A stretch of 64,000 nt of DNA from NCBI GenBank assembly GCA_016720585.1, contig JADKKH010000002.1:62001-126000 (forward strand). Direction: 5' to 3'. Origin of the DNA: Chitinophagaceae bacterium. GTDB taxonomy: Bacteria > Bacteroidota > Bacteroidia > Chitinophagales > Chitinophagaceae. Both the position numbers and the translations under genes were made by a program. The first letter of the stretch is position 1, and each line of letters begins with the position of its first letter. Positions 9,745-18,191 of the stretch are shown in pieces. Below the pieces are notes generated by a model. That model was not told the DNA's origin, made no database searches, and saw only the letters and a list, made by a program, of their open reading frames with translations.

Positions 9745-9774
9745 GTGATTCTTACAGGTACCTGGCAGAATCAC
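9745..9774. promoter_or_regulatory. Symmetric dyad in the divergent kinase / T9SS-cargo intergenic region
   Basis: GTGATTC (9745-9751) and GAATCAC (9768-9774) are perfect inverted arms. Between them CAGGTACCTG (9755-9764) is a perfect palindrome. Both dyads share the same centre (9759.5). It lies in the 227-bp gap between a minus-strand kinase and a plus-strand exported protein, the position of an operator. No T tract follows, so it is not a terminator. What would bind it is unknown. Confidence 0.45.
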
Positions 9775-9886
9775 TCTTTCGGGGGATAACCTGCAACAGG
9801 CGTTCGTTTATTTTTGAAAAAGCGAAAAAAATGCAGCAATCAATTTTAAAAAAAGAATAGTCAATAATGGTTTTAATAAACATAGT

Positions 9887-11269
9887 ATGAAAAAAATAAT
9901 ATCACCCCAGTGGTTCCTGTTTGTATTGTGTATCATTTCTACAATAATTGTCTCTGCTCAAAATACATTCAAGCTGGGTTCCGGCGCTATTATTAAAACA
10001 ACCGGGGGCGCCGTTATTACACTTCAGGATATGAACCTCGATAATGATGGTACCATCAGCCAGGCAGCCGGGGAAGGCGTGTTTAAGTTCACCGGCACAC
10101 AGAATAACAGCATTGGAGGAATCAGTACGTCGTTGTTTGATGTGCTGGAAATAGCCAAAACGGGCAGTGCTAAAATTTCACTGCAGCGAACTATCAACGT
10201 TGGCTCAGCAATCAATTTTACTTCAGGTTTAATTGACCTGAACCATAACAACCTGCTTCTTCAATCCACGGCTTTATTAAATGGCGAGTCGGAGCTCAGC
10301 CGCATTATTGGGCCAACCGGTGGCTACATTGAAATAACCAATACATTGAATGCTCCTTCATCAACAAACCCCGGAAACCTTGGTGCCATTCTTACTTCTT
10401 CGCAGAATTTAGGCAGTACGGTTATTCGCAGGGGGCATTCTTCACAGATAAACGGATTTGGAATTGGTTCCAGCATCCTGCGGTATTATGATATTTTGCC
10501 CGCCAACAATTCCGCTTTAAATGCAACCCTACGATTCCAGTATCTGGATGCAGAGTTAAACAGCTTTGATGAAAATACCGTTGTATTGTGGAAAAGTCCA
10601 AATAATACCACCTGGACCAACCTGGGTTTTACATCAAGAAATACAACTAGCAACTATGTAGAGAAAATCGGCATCACTGATTTTTCCCGGTGGACCTTAT
10701 CTTCTGTCAACAATCCTTTGCCTGTTCAGTTTTTATTATTCAATGTTCGCTGCATGGGTAATGGTGTATTAATAAACTGGAAAACAGCTCAAGAACAAAA
10801 CAGCAATTACTTTAATGTTGAAAGAAGCCCGGATGGCATTAGCTGGACAACTACTGGCACTCTGCAGGCGGCTGGTAACAGCACGATTGAACGCACATAT
10901 TCTTATAACGATAACAACCCATTACCCGGCGGAGCGATGTACCGTATTGCAGAATATGACGTGGATGGACGAATTCAATACACAAGCATAATACGTTCTG
11001 ATTGTGAGGCAAAAGACAGATGGAGACTATGGCCCAACCCGGTACAGGAAATGCTGTGGGTAAATATTACAGCCACCGGCGCATCTTCCGCAACAGTAAA
11101 AGTATTTGACAGTAAGGGTTCCCTGATACTATCACAGCACCATGCATTGCTGCCCGGCACCAACCAATTGAATATTGATATGAAAAAGCTGTCTTCCGGA
11201 ACTTATCATTTAACAGTAGAATGGGGCCTTGGGCAAATGCAGAAGTCCGTCACCGTAATAAAAATGTAA
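9887..11269 (+). CDS. Exported protein with T9SS type A sorting domain
   Basis: A 460-residue protein with a signal peptide (1-24, ending VSAQ). The first half is beta-rich, with repeated LQxxxLxNxG-like segments and similarity in style to Bacteroidota surface proteins with pectate-lyase-like repeats. The last about 80 residues (from RLWPNPVQEML to SVTVIKM) form the T9SS C-terminal sorting domain: a WPNP start, a central VKVFDSKG strand and a SSGTYHLTV motif. It is therefore probably carried through the outer membrane and anchored or released at the surface. The passenger has no recognisable catalytic motif. Confidence 0.85.
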   Translation: MKKIISPQWFLFVLCIISTIIVSAQNTFKLGSGAIIKTTGGAVITLQDMNLDNDGTISQAAGEGVFKFTGTQNNSIGGISTSLFDVLEIAKTGSAKISLQRTINVGSAINFTSGLIDLNHNNLLLQSTALLNGESELSRIIGPTGGYIEITNTLNAPSSTNPGNLGAILTSSQNLGSTVIRRGHSSQINGFGIGSSILRYYDILPANNSALNATLRFQYLDAELNSFDENTVVLWKSPNNTTWTNLGFTSRNTTSNYVEKIGITDFSRWTLSSVNNPLPVQFLLFNVRCMGNGVLINWKTAQEQNSNYFNVERSPDGISWTTTGTLQAAGNSTIERTYSYNDNNPLPGGAMYRIAEYDVDGRIQYTSIIRSDCEAKDRWRLWPNPVQEMLWVNITATGASSATVKVFDSKGSLILSQHHALLPGTNQLNIDMKKLSSGTYHLTVEWGLGQMQKSVTVIKM

Positions 11270-11309
11270 GCTGAAACAACATGATCATTTAAAATTTAAG
11301 CCTGAAAAA

Positions 11310-12881
11310 ATGAAAAAGAAATTATTACTCCTCCTCTTTCTGACCGTAACAGTTATTGCCAATGCACAAAATGTAGGTATTGGCACTACCAGCCCCAATA
11401 CCTCTGCACTGCTGGATGTAAGTTCAACTGCCAAAGGTTTTCTGCCACCCCGCATGACCACCGCTCAACGTGATGCCATTGCAACCCCAAGTCAGGGGTT
11501 GATGATCTTTAATACCACTACGCAAAGCCTTGAAATATTTACGGCTTATGGTTGGTATGGAATACAACTTCAAGCTCCCGCAAGAAAACTATTGGGAGGA
11601 GCGTTTGTAGAGGAGGCATACAGTATTCAACAAACCACTGATGGAGGATATATCGTGGCAGGTTTTTCCCAGTCCTCGGCCAATGGCGATGTTACCGACG
11701 TTAACCATGGAGGACCTAATGGCACCTACGATTCCTGGATAGTGAAATTAGATGCTGAGCGAAATATTACCTGGAATAAATTATTGGGGGCGAATGGTGA
11801 TGAAGAAGCTACCTGTATACAACAAACCACTGATGGAGGATATATTGTGGCAGGGTATTCAAATTCCTCCGCCAATGGCGATGTTACCGAAATCAACAAT
11901 GGAAATGATGATTACTGGGTAGTGAAATTAGATGCCAGTCGTAATATTATCTGGAACAGGCTGATTGGTGGTAGTGGTACAGATAAAGCACAAAGTATCA
12001 GGCAAACTATTGACGGGAGTTATATTGTGGCAGGTTTTTCCAACTCCTCTGCCTCAGGAAATGTAAGTGGAGTTAATCACGGAGGATATGATTACTGGAT
12101 AGTAAAACTGGATGGTAATGGAAATATGATTTGGGATAGACTGTTGGGTGGAAATGGTGATGAGATGGCAAAACAGATCATACAGGGAAATGACGAAACT
12201 ATTGTAGTGGCGGGTCAATCTACTTCTTCAGCTAATGGTAATGTAACAGGAGTTAACCATGGTGGTCCATTTCCCATTGACAGCTGGATAGTGAGATTAG
12301 ACCCAACCGGAACTATAATGTGGGATAAATTACATGGTGGGAACGGTGAAGATGCAGTTCAAAGCATTCAACAAACAAGTGATGGCGGCTATATTGTAGC
12401 TGGCTATTCAACCTCCTCTGCCAATGGCGATGTTACCGCTGTTAATCATGGACCAGGGGGCTCCCGTGATTACTGGATAGAGAAACTGAACCGTTTTGGA
12501 AATATTCTCTGGAATAAATTATTAGGGGGAGATAATTGGGATCAGGCTTACAGTATAAAGCAAACGGTTGATGAAGGATATATCGTGGCGGGGTATTCAA
12601 ACTCGTCTACCAGTGGAGATGTTACCGGCAGTAACCATGGGCCCGCCAACTCCCATGATTACTGGATAGTTAAACTGAATGACACAGGAAATATTACATG
12701 GAATAAATTACTTGGTGGAAGTGGAGAAGATTATTCTTATAGTATTTATCAGACAGCCGATGGCGGATATGTTGCAGCTGGTTATTCTACATCTTCTTTT
12801 ACCGGTGATGTTAACAGCTATAATCATGGGTATAAAGATATCTGGGTTATTAAATTGGGCACCAACGGCTATTTGTATTAG
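11310..12881 (+). CDS. Exported seven-repeat (probable beta-propeller) protein
   Basis: A 523-residue protein with a signal peptide (1-20, ending ANAQ). A segment NVGIGTTSPNTSALLDVS (21-38) starts the head region common to many Bacteroidota secreted and fibre-like proteins. From about residue 92 there are seven copies of a roughly 60-residue unit built on SIQQTxDGGYIVAGYS, a NGDVTxxNHG loop, DYWIVKLD and WNKLLGG. Seven units of this length suggest a seven-bladed propeller. I see no T9SS sorting domain; the chain ends shortly after the last WVIKL strand. It lies 40 bp after the T9SS cargo gene and is probably co-transcribed with it. Ligand unknown. Confidence 0.82.
   Translation: MKKKLLLLLFLTVTVIANAQNVGIGTTSPNTSALLDVSSTAKGFLPPRMTTAQRDAIATPSQGLMIFNTTTQSLEIFTAYGWYGIQLQAPARKLLGGAFVEEAYSIQQTTDGGYIVAGFSQSSANGDVTDVNHGGPNGTYDSWIVKLDAERNITWNKLLGANGDEEATCIQQTTDGGYIVAGYSNSSANGDVTEINNGNDDYWVVKLDASRNIIWNRLIGGSGTDKAQSIRQTIDGSYIVAGFSNSSASGNVSGVNHGGYDYWIVKLDGNGNMIWDRLLGGNGDEMAKQIIQGNDETIVVAGQSTSSANGNVTGVNHGGPFPIDSWIVRLDPTGTIMWDKLHGGNGEDAVQSIQQTSDGGYIVAGYSTSSANGDVTAVNHGPGGSRDYWIEKLNRFGNILWNKLLGGDNWDQAYSIKQTVDEGYIVAGYSNSSTSGDVTGSNHGPANSHDYWIVKLNDTGNITWNKLLGGSGEDYSYSIYQTADGGYVAAGYSTSSFTGDVNSYNHGYKDIWVIKLGTNGYLY
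11590..12880 (+). repeat. Seven tandem coding repeats of about 180 bp
   Basis: Units start near GGAFVEEAYSI, GANGDEEATCI, GGSGTDKAQSI, GGNGDEMAKQI, GGNGEDAVQSI, GGDNWDQAYSI and GGSGEDYSYSI. Units 1, 2 and 5 are also closely similar at the DNA level across the DGGYIVAG and SSANGDVT segments, which points to recent duplication or gene conversion. Unit 4 is the most diverged. Confidence 0.85.
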
Positions 12882-13346
12882 AATTGGTAACCGGGACTGA
12901 CTATGCCATTGTGGGGTTGATAAAGATGATGAGGGCACAATACTAACCAGGGCTCTGCCCGTATTAATTGAAAACATAAAGAGCAGCAAAAACATATTAA
13001 TAAACTAAAAAAGCTGTTGGAAAAATAAGTGAAACAAAAAGTGCATAATTATTAAATAAAAAAACCTTTATCATTCTGTTCATACAGGAAGTAAAAAATT
13101 GTTCGATACTGTTTAATTATACGGATGGAAGAAAAATAAAAATGGCTTTTATGGGAACAGGCTATGACAAATCAAATACTCCGCCGCAAAAATTGCAAAT
13201 GAGTTTTGATGATAATATTTTGACGAGACAATAACCCTATCAAAAAATGGTTGTTGCCGGCTTATGAATCAAAGAAACTGTTACCTCACTAAGTGAATAA
13301 ATAATCAAGTTCGGGGAAATTTGTACCTTTTAGTAAATTAATAATT
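12882..13346. other. 465-bp stretch without a convincing gene
   Basis: AT-rich spacer after the propeller gene. Two short plus-strand frames read like coding debris. One (about 12902-13006) runs from CHCGVDKDDEG to NILIN. The other (about 13045-13234) includes LFNYTDGRKIK and ends in a TAA at 13232-13234 after an ATG at 13142. Neither has a recognisable family. No RNA gene or terminator is evident. Confidence 0.4.
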
Positions 13347-13928
13347 ATGAAACGACTTATTATTATCCTGCTGCTCCTCTCCCCTGTCTTGCTTAATGCC
13401 CAGTTACGCATTGGTGTAAAGGCTGGACTAAATTTTGCCAATGTTACCAATGCTTCAGAAATAAAAGCCGGAAACCGCACAGGGTATATGATTGGCGGCT
13501 ATATTGCCCCGAAACCCAAAAAAATGTTTGGTTTCCGATCCGAGATCATTCTTTCCCGCCAGGGATATGATTATAAAACCAGCAGCAGCGGAAAAGTTAA
13601 CCTTGATTACCTGCTGCTCCCGCAACTGATAACACTGAACTTTGGTAAAAAAATTCAACTACATGCCGGAGGGCAGATGGCTTTTCTTCTGAATGCTAGT
13701 GTTGACAGCACCGGTTCCGGCAGTGGCAGCCTGTTCGATTATTTCAACCGCTTCGATTATGGATTAGCCGCCGGTGCAGAAATATACCCGTTTATGGGAT
13801 TTTTCATTGGCGGCAGGATCAATATCAGTTTTAATGATATAAGTGTGGGTGGCATCCGGCCCAATTTTATTCCTGATATAAATGCGAAAAACAATGTGGT
13901 ACAACTGTATGCAGGATGGCGGTTTTAA
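13347..13928 (+). CDS. Small outer-membrane beta-barrel protein
   Basis: A 193-residue protein. A signal peptide (1-19, ending LNAQ) is followed by LRIGVKAGLNFANV, the start of the PorT/OMP_b-brl_2 family of eight-stranded barrels. Alternating hydrophobic strands run to an aromatic C-terminus (QLYAGWRF), as expected for an outer-membrane barrel. The start is ATG 13347. It is followed after 18 bp by another exported protein gene and is probably co-transcribed with it. Function unknown; homologues are often annotated only as PorT family. Confidence 0.82.
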   Translation: MKRLIIILLLLSPVLLNAQLRIGVKAGLNFANVTNASEIKAGNRTGYMIGGYIAPKPKKMFGFRSEIILSRQGYDYKTSSSGKVNLDYLLLPQLITLNFGKKIQLHAGGQMAFLLNASVDSTGSGSGSLFDYFNRFDYGLAAGAEIYPFMGFFIGGRINISFNDISVGGIRPNFIPDINAKNNVVQLYAGWRF

Positions 13929-13946
13929 CCTTCAAAAGATTCTTGT

Positions 13947-15350
13947 ATGAAAAAGCAACTGTTCATCATCCACTTATTTGTTTTTACCTTATTGTTTGTT
14001 TCGGTGAATGTATCGGCTCAGAATAATACTGCTGAAGATACTACTGCTAAACTGGCCATTACTGAAGCAGGAAAACCTGCTGGTAATATAACAGAGAAAA
14101 AATTCAGTAAGGATGGTGGCACCCTTTTTTCGGGAGATGGAAGCCTTGAATTAATTATCCCTTCCGGTGCTCTTTCAAAAAATACAAACATAAGTATTCA
14201 GCCCATTACTAACACGATGCCCAATGGCAATGGACAAGCGTATCGTTTAGAGCCCTCGGGTATCCAATTTCAGAAACCAGTACAACTGGTGTTTCATTAC
14301 AACCCCGAAGAATCAGCGGATAGCGCACAATTATTACTGGGCATTGCTATGCAGGATATTTCCGGGCAATGGTATAGCCTGAACAAATTTACTTTGGATA
14401 CTGTTGCAAAGACCATTGGTGGAAGCATTAATCACTTTAGTGACTGGTCAAACTTTAATGCAATCAAATTATATCCCTCTTCTGCAAGGCTAAAAGTAAG
14501 AAAGCAATTGACCCTGTCCATTGATCTGGTTTCAAGTGAAGATGAAGAATTAGTTCCTTTAAACCCAACTGATGACCTTTCTCCACTAAGGAGGCGAAGA
14601 ATTCCATGGACATCAACCTGGCGGGCAAATGAAATAATAAATGGAAATGCAGTAGTTGGAAAAATTGATGTTGGTTCCAAAACAACAGTAACTTATACAG
14701 CTCCTGCCTCCGTACCTACACGAAATCCTGTGGCCATAACAGCAGAATTAAAAGGGCTTACATATAAATATAAAGGCAGAGTTCTTCGTGAACTGAGGCT
14801 GGTAAGCAACATTCTCATTTATGACGACGCTTATGAAGTAAAAATGATAAGCATCCTGGAAGGAGATGCAGGAACTGTATTAGGCACAGTAACCTATAAA
14901 GACACGGGAAGTTTTGTGGTTTCGCTTGAATCTGGAAGAGCAAGAATAATTGAAAGGGTAAATAGAAATATTCCTGATAAATTAGAATATACTGGCAAAT
15001 GTGAAGTCACTTTATTAAAAGCCGGGTCAGGTAATATAAATATCCTGGGTGTTAATAATATAAAAGTAATTCCACCGGCATCACCAGGAGGCATCTCCTG
15101 GATAGAAATTGACTTTAAATATTCACCTACCATAATTCCTCTATTGAATTTCAAATGCCCGCCTGTGGGTGGCAGGGGCCCATGGTACACAAATACCAAT
15201 GAAATGGCAAGGACAATGGTGGCCAGTATTATGCGTGCCTTTCCTCACACTGTAAAATTTGAAGCAAAAGTAGGGAAGGTAGTTCTTATAGAAGTAGGTG
15301 GTCTCTCTTATTTCAAGATGACAGTAGAGCAATTGCCAGATGATCAATAA
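13947..15350 (+). CDS. Exported protein with ZU5-like domain
   Basis: A 467-residue protein with a signal peptide (1-25, ending VSAQ). Residues about 48-120 (KDGGTLFSGDGSLELIIPSGAL, then YRLEPSGIQFQKPVQLVFHY) match the pattern of ZU5 domains, which in Bacteroidota occur in surface or autoprocessing proteins. The C-terminal two thirds is beta-rich with an Ig-like character and has no catalytic motif that I recognise. No T9SS signal is visible. It lies 18 bp after the barrel gene and 28 bp before the next exported protein gene, so 13347-16032 looks like one transcription unit. Confidence 0.7.
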   Translation: MKKQLFIIHLFVFTLLFVSVNVSAQNNTAEDTTAKLAITEAGKPAGNITEKKFSKDGGTLFSGDGSLELIIPSGALSKNTNISIQPITNTMPNGNGQAYRLEPSGIQFQKPVQLVFHYNPEESADSAQLLLGIAMQDISGQWYSLNKFTLDTVAKTIGGSINHFSDWSNFNAIKLYPSSARLKVRKQLTLSIDLVSSEDEELVPLNPTDDLSPLRRRRIPWTSTWRANEIINGNAVVGKIDVGSKTTVTYTAPASVPTRNPVAITAELKGLTYKYKGRVLRELRLVSNILIYDDAYEVKMISILEGDAGTVLGTVTYKDTGSFVVSLESGRARIIERVNRNIPDKLEYTGKCEVTLLKAGSGNINILGVNNIKVIPPASPGGISWIEIDFKYSPTIIPLLNFKCPPVGGRGPWYTNTNEMARTMVASIMRAFPHTVKFEAKVGKVVLIEVGGLSYFKMTVEQLPDDQ

Positions 15351-15378
15351 CGTGTTAAAAAATGAAAAATAAATAATT

Positions 15379-16032
15379 ATGAAAAAGATACTTCTTTCAA
15401 TAGCTGCTATTATAGTTACAAATACTATTAATGCCCAAACATACCCGGAACCTGAATTCAGTAATGAAGTTTTTTTCCTTAAAAAGGACAATATTTATTC
15501 AGCGTTGCGGCTGGAGAAATATATTTCAAAAATGGAATCCAAAGTAAAAATGGGTGGCCTGGGTGGTTATGAAAGTGGTTACGAAATGGATGGAATAAAA
15601 TCTACTGTCCGGCTTAGTAGCGGAACAAACCTTTCCTTTATTATTTCCAAAGGCGTTGCTGTAAATAATCAGTCATCATCACGACAGTCAGATTCAATGA
15701 TGGCAGCCAACGGCATGGATCCGTCCGCCTTGTCGGGTATGATGGATATGATGAATGACCCGGCCAGTACTATTACATTATATAAAATGGAAATTGAAAA
15801 AGAAAAAAGGAAAATACTTATGCAGAAAAGCGGGAGTGCGCTTCCTTTCGCCAGTAAAAAAATAAAATCAAGTGAAAAATTCAGCTTCAGCGCAAAAAAA
15901 ATAAGAGACGGTTATTGGGAACTGGTAATCGACAAAACCCTCCCAAAAGGGGAATATGCTTTTAGCAAAGCAGATATGGCAGGAACAAATGCGGGGCAAA
16001 CCTATTTATTATTTGCGTTTGGGATTGATTAA
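15379..16032 (+). CDS. Exported protein of unknown function
   Basis: A 217-residue protein with a signal peptide (1-19, ending INAQ). The mature part has a Gly-rich patch (GGLGGYESGYEMDG), a Met-rich segment (LSGMMDMMNDPAS) and many Lys and Ser residues. It ends GQTYLLFAFGID, which suggests a compact beta domain. I do not recognise the family. It is the third gene of the run starting at 13347 and is probably co-expressed with the barrel and ZU5 proteins. Confidence 0.7.
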   Translation: MKKILLSIAAIIVTNTINAQTYPEPEFSNEVFFLKKDNIYSALRLEKYISKMESKVKMGGLGGYESGYEMDGIKSTVRLSSGTNLSFIISKGVAVNNQSSSRQSDSMMAANGMDPSALSGMMDMMNDPASTITLYKMEIEKEKRKILMQKSGSALPFASKKIKSSEKFSFSAKKIRDGYWELVIDKTLPKGEYAFSKADMAGTNAGQTYLLFAFGID

Positions 16033-16089
16033 AAAAATCATTTTCTGAAATCTTTAACCTCAGCTAAATAATGAATTTTATGGATTTTC

Positions 16090-16120
16090 GTTGAGTAAGC
16101 ATCTGATATATTTACTCAAC
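16090..16120. promoter_or_regulatory. Perfect 9-bp inverted repeat just upstream of the L,D-transpeptidase start
   Basis: GTTGAGTAA (16090-16098) and TTACTCAAC (16112-16120) are exact inverted arms around a 13-nt spacer. The right arm ends 8 bp before the ATG at 16129. As DNA it could be an operator; as RNA it could cover the ribosome-binding region. No T tract follows. Confidence 0.45.
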
Positions 16121-16128
16121 CGCTGTTA

Positions 16129-16770
16129 ATGAAAATTGTCCGTCTGCTTTTTCTCACCGGGCTTGCACTAGTTGTCCTTGCCTGGTTTTCACATTCAAAT
16201 TCCAGAAATAAATTAATAGCACCCGATACCCCAAAAAAAGAAAACACCCGCCCGGCAACAAGCAACAGTTCTAAAAAACTGGAACAAAAAGCAGAAGCTG
16301 CAAAACTATTTGTTCATCGAAAAGGGTTTAACGAAAACACTTGTTTATTTATTGATATGAGCCTCCCCTCCGGGCAAAACCGTTTCTTTATTTATGATCT
16401 GTTTAAAGATACGTTACAGTCATCAGGCCTCGTAGCGCATGGCAATTGTTTTGAATACTGGCTGGAAGGCCGGAGGTACAGCAATGCAATGGGCAGCGGT
16501 TGTACTTCGCTGGGAAAATACAAAATCGGAAACTCCTATACTGGTAAGTTTGGTTATTCGTATAAATTGATCGGTCTCGACAGCAGTAATAGTAATGCCT
16601 TTGAACGTACCGTGGTGCTGCATGCACACAGCTGTATTCCGGAAACGGAAGTTGATACTGAAATTTGCCAGAGCAATGGTTGTCCCACCGTCTCTCCCAA
16701 TCTGTTATCCGTATTAAAAAAAATCATCAACACATCAACAAAGCCGGTACTCCTTTGGATATATGAGTAA
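16129..16770 (+). CDS. Murein L,D-transpeptidase-like protein (YkuD_2 family)
   Basis: A 213-residue exported protein with an N-terminal membrane or signal segment (about 5-20). The catalytic domain spans about residues 60-205: GSGCTSLGKYKIG, then VLHAHSCIPE with H165/H167, then the nucleophile C185 in QSNGCPTVS. This His and Cys arrangement is that of the L,D-transpeptidase catalytic domain family, which acts on peptidoglycan stem peptides in the periplasm. The start at ATG 16129 is preceded by an unusual inverted repeat. Family assignment is firm; whether it crosslinks or attaches proteins is unknown. Confidence 0.85.
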   Translation: MKIVRLLFLTGLALVVLAWFSHSNSRNKLIAPDTPKKENTRPATSNSSKKLEQKAEAAKLFVHRKGFNENTCLFIDMSLPSGQNRFFIYDLFKDTLQSSGLVAHGNCFEYWLEGRRYSNAMGSGCTSLGKYKIGNSYTGKFGYSYKLIGLDSSNSNAFERTVVLHAHSCIPETEVDTEICQSNGCPTVSPNLLSVLKKIINTSTKPVLLWIYE

Positions 16771-16810
16771 GCCCACTTCGGGAAAGGGACGTTTTATTCT
16801 TGAAATAAAA

Positions 16811-16836
16811 AAACCTGAGTGGCAAATCTCAGGTTT
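16811..16836 (-). terminator. Terminator for the OsmC gene, probably bidirectional
   Basis: AAACCTGAG (16811-16819) and CTCAGGTTT (16828-16836) form a perfect 9-bp stem with an 8-nt loop. Read on the minus strand it is followed by a T-rich run, as expected at the end of the gene at 16860. On the plus strand it also lies just beyond the transpeptidase gene. Confidence 0.8.
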
Positions 16837-16859
16837 GTTCTAAGTCAGTTTTAAAATAA

Positions 16860-17270
16860 TTACATCAGGCCCGCATTCATGGTAATGGCGCTGTTCAGCA
16901 ATTTGCTGATCGGACAATTTTCTTTTGCTTCTGCCGCACATTCCGCAAATTTTTCTGCCTTCATCCTGGGCACTTTGGCTTTTACCTCCAGGTGGCTCTC
17001 CGTAATAACCCCGTTCTCTAAAGTAATTGAACAGGTGGTCTCAATTTTCCGGGGTGTAAAACCAGCAGCTCCTAATACAAAGCTCAACTTCATTGAAAAG
17101 CAGCCTGCATGCGCAGCGGCTACCAGTTCTTCGGGATTGGTGTAAGTACCATCATCAAAACGGCTCCTGAAATCATATTTTTTATTCTTTATTACTCCGG
17201 ACTGGGTGGATACTTTTCCCATGCCTTCTTTACCGGTGCCTTTCCATTGGGCAGTTGCTGAACGTTTCAT
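16860..17270 (-). CDS. OsmC/Ohr-family peroxiredoxin
   Basis: A 136-residue cytoplasmic thiol peroxidase that reduces organic hydroperoxides. The first catalytic Cys is C57 in HAGCFSMK, after the conserved NPEELV. The second is C119 in ENCPISK, near the C-terminus. Length and motif spacing fit the OsmC branch. The start is ATG 17270. It lies 16 bp downstream of the scpA stop on the same strand and has its own terminator. Confidence 0.93.
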   Translation of the reverse strand: MKRSATAQWKGTGKEGMGKVSTQSGVIKNKKYDFRSRFDDGTYTNPEELVAAAHAGCFSMKLSFVLGAAGFTPRKIETTCSITLENGVITESHLEVKAKVPRMKAEKFAECAAEAKENCPISKLLNSAITMNAGLM

Positions 17271-17286
17271 TGCTAAAATTTTAGTG

Positions 17287-18129
17287 TTATGGTAATTGGT
17301 TTGGCTCTTCCAGTTCCGCTAAACGGTTTTCTGGTTCATTATATTCAATAATAAAATTATTTTTTCCTTCCCCGATAATAATCTTTAAAAATTTCTGCTG
17401 CACGAGTTCCAGCAAAGAAAGGAACAGAAAAATAGCATGTACCCTGTTTTCACAGGAATCAAATATCTTTTCAAACGACATAGTGCGCTGCTCCCGGGCT
17501 TGCGTAAGCATCTGGTCCCGGCTGCCTTCCATAGTGTAGTCATACTGCACTACCGTATGTACCGGCTTATTATTCCTGTCCGTTAATTTCTGCAGAGCCC
17601 GTTCAAATGCCCGCATCAGTTTAAACAGGGTGATGTTCTGAATCTCCGTTCCCTCGCTGTCCTCTTCACCAATTGCCGATAATTCCTTCTGGATATTTCC
17701 CCTTTTTACCATCAGCATCCGGAGGGTTTCCATTTCAGCCATTTGCGCCGATGCTTCTTTAAACCGCTTATACTCCAGTATTTTATTGACAAGTTCCTGT
17801 CGGGGATCAATTTCATTTCCCTGCGCATCGAGTTCCTTTCTTGGTAATAACATCCTGGCTTTAATCCGCATCAGCGTAGAGATAAACAGGATAAACTCAC
17901 TGCTTAATTCAATGTTCAACTCCTCACTCTGATGAATATAATCCAGGAAATCGTTGATGATCGTGGTAATGGGAATATTATAAATATCCAGTTCGTCCCT
18001 TTCAATAAAAAAGACCAGCAGGTCGAACGGGCCTTCAAATTGCGGTAATTTAATCTGGTAGGAAGCAGTTTGCACTTTGGTAATTGTTGAATTAGGAAAA
18101 ATAAAGTCCCGGGATGATAAACATGTCAA
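17287..18129 (-). CDS. scpA: Segregation and condensation protein A
   Basis: The kleisin subunit of the bacterial SMC-ScpAB condensin, acting on the chromosome. YQIKLPQFEGPFDLLVFFIERDELDI at the N-terminus, written here from its first half YQIKLPQFEGPFDLL, is the ScpA hallmark. A C-terminal winged helix (about 215-265) binds the SMC head. The open frame begins at TTG 18129. GTG 18075 (residue 19 of the longest frame) would give a 262-residue protein starting a few residues before the conserved block, and it sits at a better distance from the -7 element at 18144-18151. The true start is therefore uncertain. scpB is not in the window. Confidence 0.93.
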   Translation of the reverse strand: MTCLSSRDFIFPNSTITKVQTASYQIKLPQFEGPFDLLVFFIERDELDIYNIPITTIINDFLDYIHQSEELNIELSSEFILFISTLMRIKARMLLPRKELDAQGNEIDPRQELVNKILEYKRFKEASAQMAEMETLRMLMVKRGNIQKELSAIGEEDSEGTEIQNITLFKLMRAFERALQKLTDRNNKPVHTVVQYDYTMEGSRDQMLTQAREQRTMSFEKIFDSCENRVHAIFLFLSLLELVQQKFLKIIIGEGKNNFIIEYNEPENRLAELEEPNQLP

Positions 18130-18143
18130 ACCACAGGACTTTA

Positions 18144-18151
18144 CAAAAGTA
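18144..18151 (-). promoter_or_regulatory. Candidate -7 promoter element for scpA
   Basis: Reads TACTTTTG on the minus strand, an exact match to the Bacteroidota TAnnTTTG element. No clear -33 TTTG is visible. Confidence 0.4.
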
Positions 18152-18191
18152 GGGGAAATCGGGGTTCAGGCTGGACCCTTGTTTTCCACTC

